In this document: one piece after another, positions 1 to 8,210 of the stretch
Layout: every line of letters starts with the position of its first letter
How positions within the stretch are numbered: the first letter of the stretch is position 1
NCBI RefSeq assembly: GCF_900111865.1
Contig: NZ_FOJS01000008.1
Coordinates: 1-64,000 of the forward strand
Length of the DNA stretch: 64,000 nucleotides
From: Parageobacillus thermantarcticus
GTDB lineage: Bacteria > Bacillota > Bacilli > Bacillales > Anoxybacillaceae
Reading direction: 5' to 3'
The notes under the pieces: model-generated
Databases searched by the model: none
What the model saw: only the letters and a program-made list of their open reading frames with translations
Told to the model about the DNA's origin: nothing
Made by a program: the position numbers and the translations under genes

Positions 1-194
1 TGGGCAGAGAGACCAAATTTTTCCCTGACGTCATAGTAGCAAAGCCGCTGGATTTTCGTTTTGGAAAAGGTTCTGGAGCGAAAAGCAATCTCGCTAATAT
101 AGTTGCATGCTTGGTTAAACCGTTTCATTGTTTCCAGCAGCGCATGAAACTGTTCAAGAGTTGGCACTAATTTAATCTTGAGAGTGCAGAGCAT
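1..194 (-). CDS. tnpB: TnpB (IS200/IS605 OrfB-type) transposon protein, N-terminal part only
   Basis: Reading the minus strand from an ATG at 194 gives about 64 residues that run off the window edge. The start MLCTLKIKLVPTLEQ, followed by LLETMKRFNQACNY, is the usual N-terminus of OrfB/TnpB proteins of IS200/IS605 and IS1341-type elements. A good ribosome site (AAAGGTAGGTG) lies about 8 bases upstream. TnpB proteins are RNA-guided DNA nucleases linked to transposon maintenance. The RuvC and zinc-finger parts, any tnpA and the guide-RNA end would lie outside the window, so intactness cannot be judged. Confidence 0.8.
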   Translation of the reverse strand, partial: MLCTLKIKLVPTLEQFHALLETMKRFNQACNYISEIAFRSRTFSKTKIQRLCYYDVREKFGLSA

Positions 195-312
195 TCTTGA
201 TTCACCTACCTTTCTAAATCCAGTGTACTTATATTGAACGAAAAATTCAATATATACTGAAAATATAAACCCCGCCTTCCTCCCACAGCTAAAGCAGCGG
301 GCTTCCGGCGGA
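195..312 (-). mobile_element. Non-coding end of the TnpB element with terminal hairpin
   Basis: The A/T-rich stretch upstream of tnpB carries an imperfect hairpin at 282-301: arms CCCACAGC and GCAGCGGG around a TAAA loop, seven pairs including one G-U plus one mismatch. IS200/IS605 elements lack inverted repeats but have subterminal hairpins like this. The outer boundary is inferred to fall around 305-315, just before the CDGSH reading frame. It cannot be fixed without an empty-site comparison. Confidence 0.55.
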
Positions 313-319
313 TGTTCTC

Positions 320-511
320 GTGAACGATAACGGTTCCTACCGCGTCACTGGCGATGTGGAGCTCATTGACGCGGAAGGAAATAAATTTGTGACAAAGCAG
401 ACGTTTTCGCTTTGCCGATGCGGCCTGTCCAACAATAAGCCATTTTGCGACGGCACGCATAAAGGAAAATTCCACTCTGTTGTCCGTGCCACTCCGTCTG
501 AATCGCAATGA
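320..511 (+). CDS. CDGSH-type iron-sulfur protein, start possibly cut by the insertion
   Basis: This 63-residue protein holds the CDGSH-type 2Fe-2S cluster motif: LCRCGLSNNKPFCDGTH supplies three cysteines and one histidine. Such small proteins are thought to act in redox or iron-sulfur transfer. The only usable start is GTG at 320, with no convincing ribosome site, and an in-frame stop lies at 290-292. Family members as I recall them have a few more N-terminal residues, and the TnpB element end lies immediately upstream. The native start and promoter may therefore have been displaced. It is followed closely by yqzH. Confidence 0.75.
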   Translation: MNDNGSYRVTGDVELIDAEGNKFVTKQTFSLCRCGLSNNKPFCDGTHKGKFHSVVRATPSESQ

Positions 512-525
512 TCGGAAGTGACGCC

Positions 526-720
526 ATGGATGAAAAATGGCTGGCAAAACTTGTTCGCAATTGCTTGCTGCAATACGGATATGACACGGAATCGTTTCCG
601 CTTAACGATTCGGAATGGAGACAGTTGCGCGAAAAAATTTTATCTGCAAAAATAAACGATGAAGAAATGGACATGTACGAAATTGTCAATGACGTCATTT
701 ACGAATATATAACGAAATAA
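526..720 (+). CDS. yqzH: YqzH-like small protein
   Basis: This is a 64-residue acidic protein of unknown function. It resembles the YqzH family and sits beside yqjQ as in B. subtilis. An earlier ATG at 508 overlaps the CDGSH stop codon, but GGAAGTG at 514-520 is well placed for ATG 526, giving MDEKWLAKLVRN, so I chose that start. No membrane segment or known motif is visible. It is probably cotranscribed with the CDGSH gene and ends at a strong hairpin terminator. Confidence 0.7.
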   Translation: MDEKWLAKLVRNCLLQYGYDTESFPLNDSEWRQLREKILSAKINDEEMDMYEIVNDVIYEYITK

Positions 721-753
721 CACTCCTTGTCTTGGCAAGGAGTGTTATTTTTT
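719..753. terminator. Terminator between yqzH and convergent yqjQ
   Basis: An 11-bp perfect stem (AACACTCCTTG with CAAGGAGTGTT) and a 6-base loop are followed by ATTTTTT on the plus strand. The stem overlaps the yqjQ stop codon, so it may serve both converging genes. Confidence 0.85.
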
Positions 754-1533
754 GAAAAACGCGCGTTTTCCCACTCTCTCGACAACCGACGGAAACAAGC
801 GGTGAAGTTGACTGCCGATATTCATCCAGCGCGGCATATTTACTTCCCTTGTCGGCGTCATCATAATCGAAACGACCCGTTTTGCCACTTTTTCCGGCGT
901 AAGCATCCATCGCTCGATATTTTTTACGTACTCGCCTGACTGGTCGGCGACATGAAAAAAATTGGTGCGGATCGGCCCCGGGTTCACAGCCGTAACAAAA
1001 ATTCCGTGTTGTTCCGCTTCCATCCGCAAGCTGTCCGTAAACCCAAGCACCGCATGTTTCGTGGCGGCGTATACGCTCGATTTCGGCGTCGCTAACTTTC
1101 CCGCTTGTGAAGCGATGTTAATAATGTGGCCGCTCCGCCTTTTTTTCATATGCAAATACACTGTTTTTGTGCAAGCGATTAAGCCAAACACATTTACAGC
1201 AAACATATTCTTCATTTCCTCGAGGTCGATGTCCTCGACATTGCGGAACACGCCAAAGCCGGCGTTGTTCACCAATACGTCAACCGTCTGGACATCGTGG
1301 AATAATTGCTGAAACACCGCTTCCACCGCATCCGTATCGCTTACGTCCAGCCGGTAATAACGCGGGGAAATATGATATGTTCGTTCAATCTGTCTTGCCA
1401 CTTGTTTGAGCCTTTCTTCGTTTCTGGCAAGCAGCACTGGAAGCGCTTTTTGCCGCGCCGCTTCATAAGCGATTTGTTCCCCGATGCCGCTCGACGCTCC
1501 GGTAATGACGATATGTTTGCCTTCTATCCGCAA
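745..1533 (-). CDS. yqjQ: Short-chain dehydrogenase/reductase YqjQ
   Basis: This 262-residue classical SDR oxidoreductase has the Rossmann nucleotide-binding motif TGASSGIG near residues 11-18, the NNAG structural motif (VNNAGFGV, about residue 89) and the catalytic Ser and YAATK (Tyr-x-x-x-Lys) around residues 140-160. The substrate is unknown; in this family it is usually an alcohol or ketone with NAD(P)H. The start is TTG with GGAGGGG 5 bases upstream. It overlaps the end of yqjP by 10 bases, so the two form an operon. Confidence 0.88.
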   Translation of the reverse strand: MRIEGKHIVITGASSGIGEQIAYEAARQKALPVLLARNEERLKQVARQIERTYHISPRYYRLDVSDTDAVEAVFQQLFHDVQTVDVLVNNAGFGVFRNVEDIDLEEMKNMFAVNVFGLIACTKTVYLHMKKRRSGHIINIASQAGKLATPKSSVYAATKHAVLGFTDSLRMEAEQHGIFVTAVNPGPIRTNFFHVADQSGEYVKNIERWMLTPEKVAKRVVSIMMTPTREVNMPRWMNIGSQLHRLFPSVVERVGKRAFFKK

Positions 1534-2495
1534 ATCGACCCCTCCACCACTTCATATACGTAATGATCATTTACTTTTTTCTTGCAAACCGCACCGTTTT
1601 CTTCCAAATAATCAAGCTGACCAATCGTTTCAGACATCGTTAACAACAACTCTTGCTGATATACGGCAGGAAATAGCTTTTGGCAAACTTGAAATGCGGT
1701 GTGCGGCTTTTGCTTCAGCATATCGAGCACTTGCTCGGCGCGCTCCCGTTGTTTACGAAGGCGTTTTTCAATCAACGCAGATACGTCCGTCACATCTTCT
1801 CCGTGCCCGGTCATCACGAACGAAATATCGTAATTGCGCATTTTCAGCAATGAAGCATTATACTGCACCAACGGTTTCGGGCGCTCTGTCTCTCCTGGAA
1901 AAGGCGGCTCCATCATCGGATTTGGAGAAATATGTAAAAGCAAATGATCTCCACCAATCATCGCGCCATCCGTTTCGCGATAAAACACAACATGGCTTTG
2001 CGCATGCCCCGGTGTCTCAATCACTTTCCAATGCGGCAAACCCGGCAGCGAATCGCCTTCTTTGATCGTCGCGGTAAGCGGACGGCGGCATGCATAGCGG
2101 AGCGAACCGCGCAAATTGGAAAGCTTGGCAAGAAACGAACGATCGATACCGCACTCCAACAAAAACTGTTCAAAAAATTGTTGATGCTGTTGGAAAAATG
2201 TTTCGTCTTGGCGAACCCATCGGTCTGCTTTCCAGTGGCCAACGACCGGCAAATCATCCGGCAAATAATCGAGCAAGCCGACGTGATCAGGATGGTGATG
2301 GGTGATGACGACTTGATCGATGTCAGAAGGAGCGTATCCAATTTGCCGAAGCTGCTGTCGAAACGAATGCCACGCCTCTTCTGTTTTGATTCCGGCATCG
2401 ATCAAAGTCAAGCTGTCTCCTTTAATCAAGTACATGTTTACGTTTCCAACGGGAAATGGCGTCGGAACGACGATGCGATAAACATGCTCCTTCAT
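1524..2495 (-). CDS. yqjP: MBL-fold metallohydrolase YqjP
   Basis: This 323-residue metallo-beta-lactamase-fold hydrolase has the metal-binding THHHPDH motif (about residue 69) and later histidines in GHAQSHVVFY and the GGDHLLL segment. A C-terminal helical extension follows, as in the glyoxalase II-like and LACTB2-like group. The reaction is not known. ATG 2495 is chosen because AAGGGG lies 10 bases upstream and the protein then starts MKEHVYRIVVPTPFPVGN. Longer forms have no ribosome site. It is the first gene of the yqjP-yqjQ operon. Confidence 0.85.
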   Translation of the reverse strand: MKEHVYRIVVPTPFPVGNVNMYLIKGDSLTLIDAGIKTEEAWHSFRQQLRQIGYAPSDIDQVVITHHHPDHVGLLDYLPDDLPVVGHWKADRWVRQDETFFQQHQQFFEQFLLECGIDRSFLAKLSNLRGSLRYACRRPLTATIKEGDSLPGLPHWKVIETPGHAQSHVVFYRETDGAMIGGDHLLLHISPNPMMEPPFPGETERPKPLVQYNASLLKMRNYDISFVMTGHGEDVTDVSALIEKRLRKQRERAEQVLDMLKQKPHTAFQVCQKLFPAVYQQELLLTMSETIGQLDYLEENGAVCKKKVNDHYVYEVVEGSICG

Positions 2496-2562
2496 AACCG
2501 ACAATCCCCTTCTCATCGACATATTTTGATAGTAAAATAAATCGGCAATCATGATATTTTAC

Positions 2563-2591
2563 AGTTTACACTGATTTTATTAGTTTGTCAT
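2563..2591 (-). promoter_or_regulatory. Likely sigma-A promoter of yqjP-yqjQ
   Basis: On the minus strand ATGACA (2586-2591) is separated by 17 bases from TAAACT (2563-2568), with TG just before the -10. It lies about 70 bases upstream of the chosen yqjP start and diverges from the proI promoter. Confidence 0.5.
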
Positions 2592-2629
2592 TTTTTTCGA
2601 ATAATTCGTAAAAAAATTCTCCTTTTCTA

Positions 2630-2659
2630 TTGACAACATGCCTGTTTTCATTGCATAAT
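2630..2659 (+). promoter_or_regulatory. Sigma-A promoter of the proI T-box leader
   Basis: TTGACA at 2630-2635 and CATAAT at 2654-2659 are spaced 18 bases apart. This puts transcription start just before the T-box leader. Confidence 0.7.
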
Positions 2660-2667
2660 TGCAAACA

Positions 2668-2917
2668 AAATGAACATCGCAAACAGGCGATGAGTGAGGC
2701 CAGTAAACCATGAACGGTATCCAGAGAATGAAACCCGCGGGCTGAAAGGTTTCATTACCCTCTTCGTGGTTGAACCTACCTCATGAGCTGTTAGGTAAAC
2801 CTAAACGTCCAACCGGCGTTATCGGTAAAGAGTTGGGCTCTTGGCGAAAGAGCCAAAAAAGGTGGTACCGCGGAAACAAAGACCTTCCGTCCTTTTTTAG
2901 GAGGCAAGGTCTTTTTT
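2668..2917 (+). promoter_or_regulatory. Proline-specific T-box riboswitch (tRNA-sensing leader)
   Basis: This is a complete T-box leader. Stem I shows the AGTA motif (2702-2705) opposite GAACCTA (2772-2778). It is closed below by TGAGG/CCTCA and above by AACC/GGTT, which places the specifier codon CCT (proline) at 2775-2777. The conserved T-box AAAAGGTGGTACCGCGG lies at 2857-2873, followed by a terminator with 9-bp outer arms and a T run at 2878-2917. Uncharged proline tRNA should stabilise the antiterminator and turn on proI. This fits the downstream gene exactly. Confidence 0.95.
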
Positions 2918-2944
2918 ATTTGATCTAAAAAGGAGGAATTCACG

Positions 2945-3802
2945 ATGCAACAGGAAACGACCATTACGTTTATCGGCGCCGGCTCGATGGCGGAAGCGCT
3001 TATTTCCGGAATGATAAAAACGTTGTACCGGCCTGAACAAATTATTGTGACAAACCGTTGCAATCAAAAACGGCTCGAATATATGAAAAAAACGTACGGA
3101 GTCCGAACCGAAACAAATAAAGAAAAAGCGGTAAAAGAAGCGGATATTGTCATTTTAGCAATGAAGCCGAAAGACGCGGCAGAAAGCATCGCTTCCATCG
3201 CTTCGGCGATCGGCGAACACCAGCTGATCATTTCCGTGCTCGCCGGCGTGATGACAGAAACGATCGTCTCGCTCATTGGGAAAAACGTCGCGGTCGTTCG
3301 CGCCATGCCAAACACGTCGGCGGCGATCGGCCAGTCTGCGACCGCCATCTCCCAAGGCCGTTTTGCGACGGAAGCACATGTCGCCATCGCAAAAACGTTG
3401 TTTGAGACGGTCGGCATTGTCGCGGTCGTTCCCGAACATGATTTGCACGCCGTTACCGGTCTTTCCGGAAGCGGGCCGGCATATGTGTACTATTTAGTAG
3501 AAGCCATGGAAAAAGCGGCGGAAGAAATCGGGCTTGACCGCATTGTCGCAAAACAATTGATTTTGCAAACGATCATCGGCGCGGCGCAAATGCTGCAAAC
3601 GACAAACAAACACCCTTCCATTTTACGCAAAGAAGTGACGAGCCCCGGCGGAACGACGGAGGCGGGCATCCAAGTGCTGGAGCGCTACCGCTACCAAGAA
3701 GCGGTCGTTGCATGCATCAAACGGGCGACGGAGCGATCGGAAGAGTTGGGAAAAGAACTTATTTCTTCCGCTTTTTCGCACGCTGCCGCTCCATCGCGCT
3801 AA
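2945..3802 (+). CDS. proI: Pyrroline-5-carboxylate reductase
   Basis: This 285-residue ProC-family enzyme reduces 1-pyrroline-5-carboxylate to proline with NAD(P)H, the last step of proline synthesis in the cytosol. The N-terminal Rossmann motif is FIGAGSMAEALISG, followed by VRAMPNT (about residue 118). The C-terminal dimerisation domain holds the signature GLSGSGPAYVY and the TSPGGTT segment. The start is ATG with AAGGAGG upstream. It corresponds to ProI (YqjO) of B. subtilis and is controlled by the proline T-box just upstream. Confidence 0.95.
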   Translation: MQQETTITFIGAGSMAEALISGMIKTLYRPEQIIVTNRCNQKRLEYMKKTYGVRTETNKEKAVKEADIVILAMKPKDAAESIASIASAIGEHQLIISVLAGVMTETIVSLIGKNVAVVRAMPNTSAAIGQSATAISQGRFATEAHVAIAKTLFETVGIVAVVPEHDLHAVTGLSGSGPAYVYYLVEAMEKAAEEIGLDRIVAKQLILQTIIGAAQMLQTTNKHPSILRKEVTSPGGTTEAGIQVLERYRYQEAVVACIKRATERSEELGKELISSAFSHAAAPSR

Positions 3803-3828
3803 CCCTTTTCTTACAAACGCGTATCATT

Positions 3829-3856
3829 TTGTTTTTGCGAATAAACGTGCTATTAT
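3829..3856 (+). promoter_or_regulatory. Possible namA promoter
   Basis: TTGTTT at 3829-3834 and TATTAT at 3851-3856 are 16 bases apart, in the 93-base gap between proI and namA. The -35 is weak. There is no clear terminator after proI, so readthrough is also possible. Confidence 0.35.
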
Positions 3857-3895
3857 CAAATTGAAAACGACATTACTTGGAGGGAAACACAGACA

Positions 3896-4918
3896 ATGGA
3901 AACGATGCTTTTTTCACCGTACACGATACGCGGAGTCACTCTCAAAAACCGGATTGTCATGTCTCCGATGTGCATGTATTCTTGCGACACGGAAGATGGG
4001 AAAGTGCGAAATTGGCATAAAATTCATTATCCGACGCGCGCTGTCGGTCAAGTCGGTCTTATTATTTTGGAAGCAACCGCCGTTACCGCCCAAGGAAGAA
4101 TTTCATCGCGCGACTTAGGAATTTGGAGCGATGAACATGTCGGCGGGTTGCGCGAACTAGTCTCGCTCGTCAAAGAGCATGGCGCGAAAATCGGCATCCA
4201 GCTCGCCCACGCCGGGCGCAAATCGGAAGTAGACGGAGAAATCATCGCACCTTCATCAATTCCGTTCAGCGAAAAAACACGCACTCCAAAAGAAATGACG
4301 AAAGCAGACATTGAAGAAACAATCCAAGCGTTCCAAAATGGTGCCCGTCGCGCCAAAGAAGCCGGCTTCGATATCATCGAGATTCACGCTGCCCACGGCT
4401 ATTTAATTAATGAGTTTTTGTCGCCGCTATCAAACAAGCGGCAAGACGAGTATGGCGGTTCTCCGGAAAACCGCTACCGCTTTTTGGGAGAAGTGATCGA
4501 TGCCGTAAAAGAAGTGTGGGACGGACCGCTTTTTGTGCGCATTTCTGCTTCTGATTACCATCCGGAAGGTTTGACCGTCAAAGATTACGTTCCATATGCG
4601 AAACGCATGAAAAAACAAGGAGTCGACCTTATCGACGTAAGTTCTGGTGCAGTCGTTCCGGCAAATATTAGCGTATATCCGGGCTACCAAGTTCCGTTTG
4701 CGGAAACGATTCGCCGCGAAGCCGAAATCGCGACTGGGGCGGTTGGCTTGATTACTTCCGGATGGCAGGCAGAGGAAATTTTGCGCAACGGGCGCGCCGA
4801 TTTGGTGTTTCTCGCCCGCGAACTATTGCGCAATCCATATTGGCCGTACGCCGCCGCAAAAGAGTTGGGAACGACGATTCCTGCTCCAGTGCAATATGAG
4901 CGGGGATGGCGTTTTTAA
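3896..4918 (+). CDS. namA: NADPH dehydrogenase NamA (old yellow enzyme, YqjM type)
   Basis: This 340-residue FMN flavoprotein of the thermophilic-like old yellow enzyme class reduces activated C=C bonds of enals, enones and nitro compounds with NADPH. The class signature is visible: SPMCMYSCD places Cys26 and Tyr28 exactly as in YqjM, and the substrate-binding histidine pair is in EIHAAHGYL. Other marks are QLAHAGRK and the phosphate-binding [15 protein letters not shown] near the C-terminus. The start is ATG after GGAGGG. The gene ends in a shared terminator with rnz. Confidence 0.94.
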   Translation: METMLFSPYTIRGVTLKNRIVMSPMCMYSCDTEDGKVRNWHKIHYPTRAVGQVGLIILEATAVTAQGRISSRDLGIWSDEHVGGLRELVSLVKEHGAKIGIQLAHAGRKSEVDGEIIAPSSIPFSEKTRTPKEMTKADIEETIQAFQNGARRAKEAGFDIIEIHAAHGYLINEFLSPLSNKRQDEYGGSPENRYRFLGEVIDAVKEVWDGPLFVRISASDYHPEGLTVKDYVPYAKRMKKQGVDLIDVSSGAVVPANISVYPGYQVPFAETIRREAEIATGAVGLITSGWQAEEILRNGRADLVFLARELLRNPYWPYAAAKELGTTIPAPVQYERGWRF

Positions 4919-4951
4919 AAGCTGCCGGGTTTCCGGCAGCTTTATTTTTTT
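4918..4951. terminator. Bidirectional terminator between namA and rnz
   Basis: An 11-bp perfect stem (AAAGCTGCCGG/CCGGCAGCTTT) with a 4-base loop is followed by ATTTTTTT on the plus strand. The rnz stop codon lies in its right arm. Confidence 0.9.
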
Positions 4952-5868
4952 CTTGGGATGATAAACGAAGAAAAATCAGATGCCAATTCCGTATTCGGAA
5001 ACAACTCTCTTGCTTCATGCAGCAGTTCTTCGCTTAATTCTCCTTGATATCGGGAACTAATATGAGTTAAAATTAGTTTTTTCGCACCTGCAAGCTTCGC
5101 CACTTCCGCCGCTTGAACAGCGGTAGAATGAAAATAATCATACGCTAAAGCGCCATCCTCTGCCGCAAACGTCGCTTCATGAACGAGCACATCCGCCTCT
5201 GTCGCCAGCTCGACGCTTGCCTCGCAATAGCGAGTATCGCCGAGAATTGCGACAATTCTCCCTTTTTGTGGCGGGCCGACAAAATCGCGTCCATCAATGA
5301 CCGTTCCGTCTTCTAGCTCCACCGTTTTCCCTAACTTAATTTGTTGATAAATCGGACCGGGGCGAATCCCAAGCGCCTGCAATTTATCAACTAAAAGCGT
5401 GCCTGGCAAATCTTTTTCCACGACGCGAAAGCCGTAGGAAAGAATGCCATGATCGAGCTGCTTCGCAATTACGAAAAAGCGTTCGTCCTCAAAAATAACC
5501 CCTTCCTCGATTTCAACGACTTGCAACTCGTATTTCAGCCGCGTGCAACTAACCGAAAGCGATGTTTCAATAAACGTTTGAATTCCTTTCGGCCCATATA
5601 CGGTTAACGGCGTTTCCCCTCCCTGAAATGAGCGGCTCCCGAGCAGTCCCGGCAATCCAAAAATATGATCGCCGTGAAGATGGGTAATAAAAATTTTTTC
5701 GATTCGCCGCGGGCGAATCGATGTATGTAAAATTTGATGCTGTGTCGCCTCTCCGCAATCAAACAGCCACGTTGCTCCGCGTTCCTCTAACAATTGGAGC
5801 GCGACAGACGACACGTTTCGCTCTTTTGCTGGCACTCCAGCTCCTGTGCCTAAAAACAATAATTCCAA
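4942..5868 (-). CDS. rnz: Ribonuclease Z
   Basis: This tRNA 3'-processing endonuclease of the metallo-beta-lactamase fold is 308 residues from the chosen start. It shows [12 protein letters not shown] at the N-terminus, the zinc motif THLHGDH (about residue 62) and the flexible-arm region in the middle. Later metal ligands are LGDTRYCEA and [12 protein letters not shown] at 5877 overlaps the AAGGAG ribosome site. TTG at 5868 has it 8 bases upstream and gives [11 protein letters not shown], the family N-terminus, so TTG is preferred. It acts on tRNA precursors lacking an encoded CCA end. Confidence 0.93.
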   Translation of the reverse strand: MELLFLGTGAGVPAKERNVSSVALQLLEERGATWLFDCGEATQHQILHTSIRPRRIEKIFITHLHGDHIFGLPGLLGSRSFQGGETPLTVYGPKGIQTFIETSLSVSCTRLKYELQVVEIEEGVIFEDERFFVIAKQLDHGILSYGFRVVEKDLPGTLLVDKLQALGIRPGPIYQQIKLGKTVELEDGTVIDGRDFVGPPQKGRIVAILGDTRYCEASVELATEADVLVHEATFAAEDGALAYDYFHSTAVQAAEVAKLAGAKKLILTHISSRYQGELSEELLHEARELFPNTELASDFSSFIIPRKK

Positions 5869-5971
5869 CGCACCCACTCCTTATCAAAAGCGATGACAGT
5901 TTGCCTGTTGTTAGCGTATCAATGTTTCGCATCGCATTTCAATACTCTTTTACAATAAAACGTTAAAATGT

Positions 5972-6000
5972 TTGCGTTCAACGCCATAAATCTCTACAAT
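5972..6000 (+). promoter_or_regulatory. Likely zwf promoter
   Basis: TTGCGT (5972-5977) and TACAAT (5995-6000) are 17 bases apart, about 45 bases before the zwf start. Confidence 0.55.
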
Positions 6001-6044
6001 TAATTATTTGAAGAGACAATTTTGGCTAAAGCGAGGTACATATC

Positions 6045-7532
6045 GTGAACAACATGAATCCGAAGTCATTAATCGTCATTTTTGGCGCTACAGGAGATTT
6101 AGCAAAACGCAAGCTGTTTCCTTCTATTTATCAATTGTATGAAAAAGGAAAGCTGTCCGAAGAATTTGCCGTTGTCGGCGTCGCGCGCCGACCGTTGTCC
6201 AATGACGAGTTTCGCAACTATGTCCGGCAATCCGTGGAAAACGCCCTTCGCCAAGAATTAAGCGATTTGTCATTCGTGTCGCATTTTTATTACCATCCAT
6301 TCGATGTCACGGACATTGCGTCCTACCAGCAATTAAAAACGTTGCTTGCGCAATTGGATGAAACATATCATACCGACGGAAACCGCATTTTTTATTTAGC
6401 AATGGCACCGGAATTTTTTGGCACGATTACGTCTCGCTTGAAATCAGAAGGGCTCACCGCGACAAACGGCTGGAAGCGCCTCGTCATTGAAAAACCGTTC
6501 GGACATGACTTCCGTAGCGCGCAACAGCTAAATGTGGAAATTCGTCAATCGTTTGCGGAACATGAAATTTACCGGATCGACCATTATCTTGGTAAAGAAA
6601 TGGTGCAAAACATCGAAGTGATCCGCTTTTCGAACGCGATTTTCGAACCGCTTTGGAACAACCGATTTATTTCTAACATTCAAATTACATCAAGCGAAAC
6701 GCTCGGTGTCGAAGACCGCGGACGCTACTACGATCATTCCGGAGCGCTTCGCGATATGGTGCAAAACCATATGCTACAGATGGTCGCGCTCTTGGCGATG
6801 GAACCGCCGATTAAATTAACGACTGATGACATCCGCAGCGAAAAAGTGAAAGTGCTGCGCGCTCTGCGCCCAATCTCCCACGATGAAGTGGACCAATATT
6901 TCGTCCGCGGGCAATATGGCAGAGGAATCGTCAACGGAAAAGAAGTCATTAGCTATCGCGAAGAAAATAACGTCGACCCGAACTCGAATACGGAAACGTT
7001 TGTCGCCGGAAAGTTAATGATCGATAATTTCCGCTGGGCCGGCGTTCCGTTTTACATTCGCACAGGCAAACGGATGACGGAAAAATCAACGAAAATCGTC
7101 GTCCAATTTAAAGATGTGCCAATGAACTTATATTATCGAACAAACGAAAAAATCCAGCCGAATTTATTGATTATCCACATTCAGCCGGATGAGGGCATCA
7201 CCCTTCATTTAAACGGCAAAAAAAGCGGCGAAAATATGAAAACAACGCCAATTGAATTAGACTACTGCAACAATTGCATCGACGGCATCAACACGCCGGA
7301 AGCGTACGAAAAATTGCTATATGACTGCATGCGCGGCGATGCGACCAACTTTACGCATTGGGACGAAGTGGCCGCTTCATGGCAATTCGTCGATCCTATC
7401 TCCGAAGTATGGGAAAGCACAAAAGCGGCCGATTTTCCAAACTATGAGGCTGGATCGATGGGACCGAAAGCTTCTGATGCGCTGCTTGAAAAAGATGGGT
7501 TCCGTTGGTGGCCGATTCATTATCATCAATAA
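6045..7532 (+). CDS. zwf: Glucose-6-phosphate 1-dehydrogenase
   Basis: This 495-residue enzyme oxidises glucose-6-phosphate to 6-phosphogluconolactone with NADP, the entry to the oxidative pentose phosphate pathway. It has the nucleotide-binding motif FGATGDLAKRKL (about residues 13-24), the active-site signature RIDHYLGKEMVQN and the substrate segment EKPFGHD. The start is GTG at 6045 with GAGGT 7 bases upstream; an ATG at 6054 is a weaker alternative. The gene runs into the cyclase-family gene with an 17-base gap and faces gndA beyond it. Confidence 0.95.
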   Translation: MNNMNPKSLIVIFGATGDLAKRKLFPSIYQLYEKGKLSEEFAVVGVARRPLSNDEFRNYVRQSVENALRQELSDLSFVSHFYYHPFDVTDIASYQQLKTLLAQLDETYHTDGNRIFYLAMAPEFFGTITSRLKSEGLTATNGWKRLVIEKPFGHDFRSAQQLNVEIRQSFAEHEIYRIDHYLGKEMVQNIEVIRFSNAIFEPLWNNRFISNIQITSSETLGVEDRGRYYDHSGALRDMVQNHMLQMVALLAMEPPIKLTTDDIRSEKVKVLRALRPISHDEVDQYFVRGQYGRGIVNGKEVISYREENNVDPNSNTETFVAGKLMIDNFRWAGVPFYIRTGKRMTEKSTKIVVQFKDVPMNLYYRTNEKIQPNLLIIHIQPDEGITLHLNGKKSGENMKTTPIELDYCNNCIDGINTPEAYEKLLYDCMRGDATNFTHWDEVAASWQFVDPISEVWESTKAADFPNYEAGSMGPKASDALLEKDGFRWWPIHYHQ

Positions 7533-7549
7533 AGAAGGGAGATCACTTT

Positions 7550-8170
7550 ATGACGAAATTTTATGACGTTACTGCGCCAATTTTTGAAGGAATGCCCGTA
7601 TATAAAAATAAACCGGAAAAACAGCCGAAACTAACGAGCGTGACAAACAATTACGTCACAGAATCTCGCATCGACATGGACGTGCATACCGGAACCCATA
7701 TCGATGCACCGCTTCATATGATCGAAGGTGGCGAAACGTTTGAAACGATTTCTCTCGACCGCCTCGTCGGCCCATGCAAATTGTTTGATTTAACACACGT
7801 CAACGACAAAATCACAAAAGACGATATCGCTTCATTAGATATCCGCGAAAATGATTTTGTGTTGTTGAAAACGAAAAACTCGCTGGAAGACGCGTTTAAC
7901 TTTGAGTTTATTTACGTTGCCGAAGATGCGGCCCGCTATCTTGCCGATAAAAAAGTCCGCGGCGTCGGCATCGACGCCTTGGGCATCGAACGGAGCCAAC
8001 CGGGACATCCAACGCATAAAACGTTGTTTTCCGCAGGCGTGATCGTCATTGAAGGGCTGCGGTTAAAAGACGTTCCAGAAGGCTCGTACTTTATGGTCGC
8101 CGCTCCATTAAAACTTGTCGGCACAGACGCCGCGCCGGCGCGCGTGCTTTTATTCGAAAAGATGCAATAA
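7550..8170 (+). CDS. Cyclase/arylformamidase-family metal-dependent hydrolase
   Basis: This 206-residue protein belongs to the cyclase family that includes KynB kynurenine formamidase. The hallmark metal-binding motif is DVHTGTHIDAPLHM (HxGTHxDxPxH), at about residues 43-56. Downstream are GVGIDALGIE and a late VVIEGLRL segment typical of the family. Its substrate is unknown: no tryptophan-degradation gene is nearby. ATG 7550 is chosen because AAGAAGGGAG precedes it. It is cotranscribed with zwf, an arrangement I do not know from B. subtilis. Confidence 0.82.
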   Translation: MTKFYDVTAPIFEGMPVYKNKPEKQPKLTSVTNNYVTESRIDMDVHTGTHIDAPLHMIEGGETFETISLDRLVGPCKLFDLTHVNDKITKDDIASLDIRENDFVLLKTKNSLEDAFNFEFIYVAEDAARYLADKKVRGVGIDALGIERSQPGHPTHKTLFSAGVIVIEGLRLKDVPEGSYFMVAAPLKLVGTDAAPARVLLFEKMQ

Positions 8171-8210
8171 AAAAATTCCCCTTATTGCATGGCAATAAGG
8201 GGAATTTTTT
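8171..8210. terminator. Bidirectional terminator between the cyclase gene and gndA
   Basis: An 18-bp perfect stem, A-rich on the left arm and T-rich on the right, encloses a 3-base loop (ATG). Both strands end in a T run, so it can stop both converging transcripts. Confidence 0.92.

Noticed and set aside
206-547. 113-codon minus-strand frame across the CDGSH gene
   Set aside because: It is antisense to a gene with a clear iron-sulfur motif and crosses the transposon end; composition is not coding-like.
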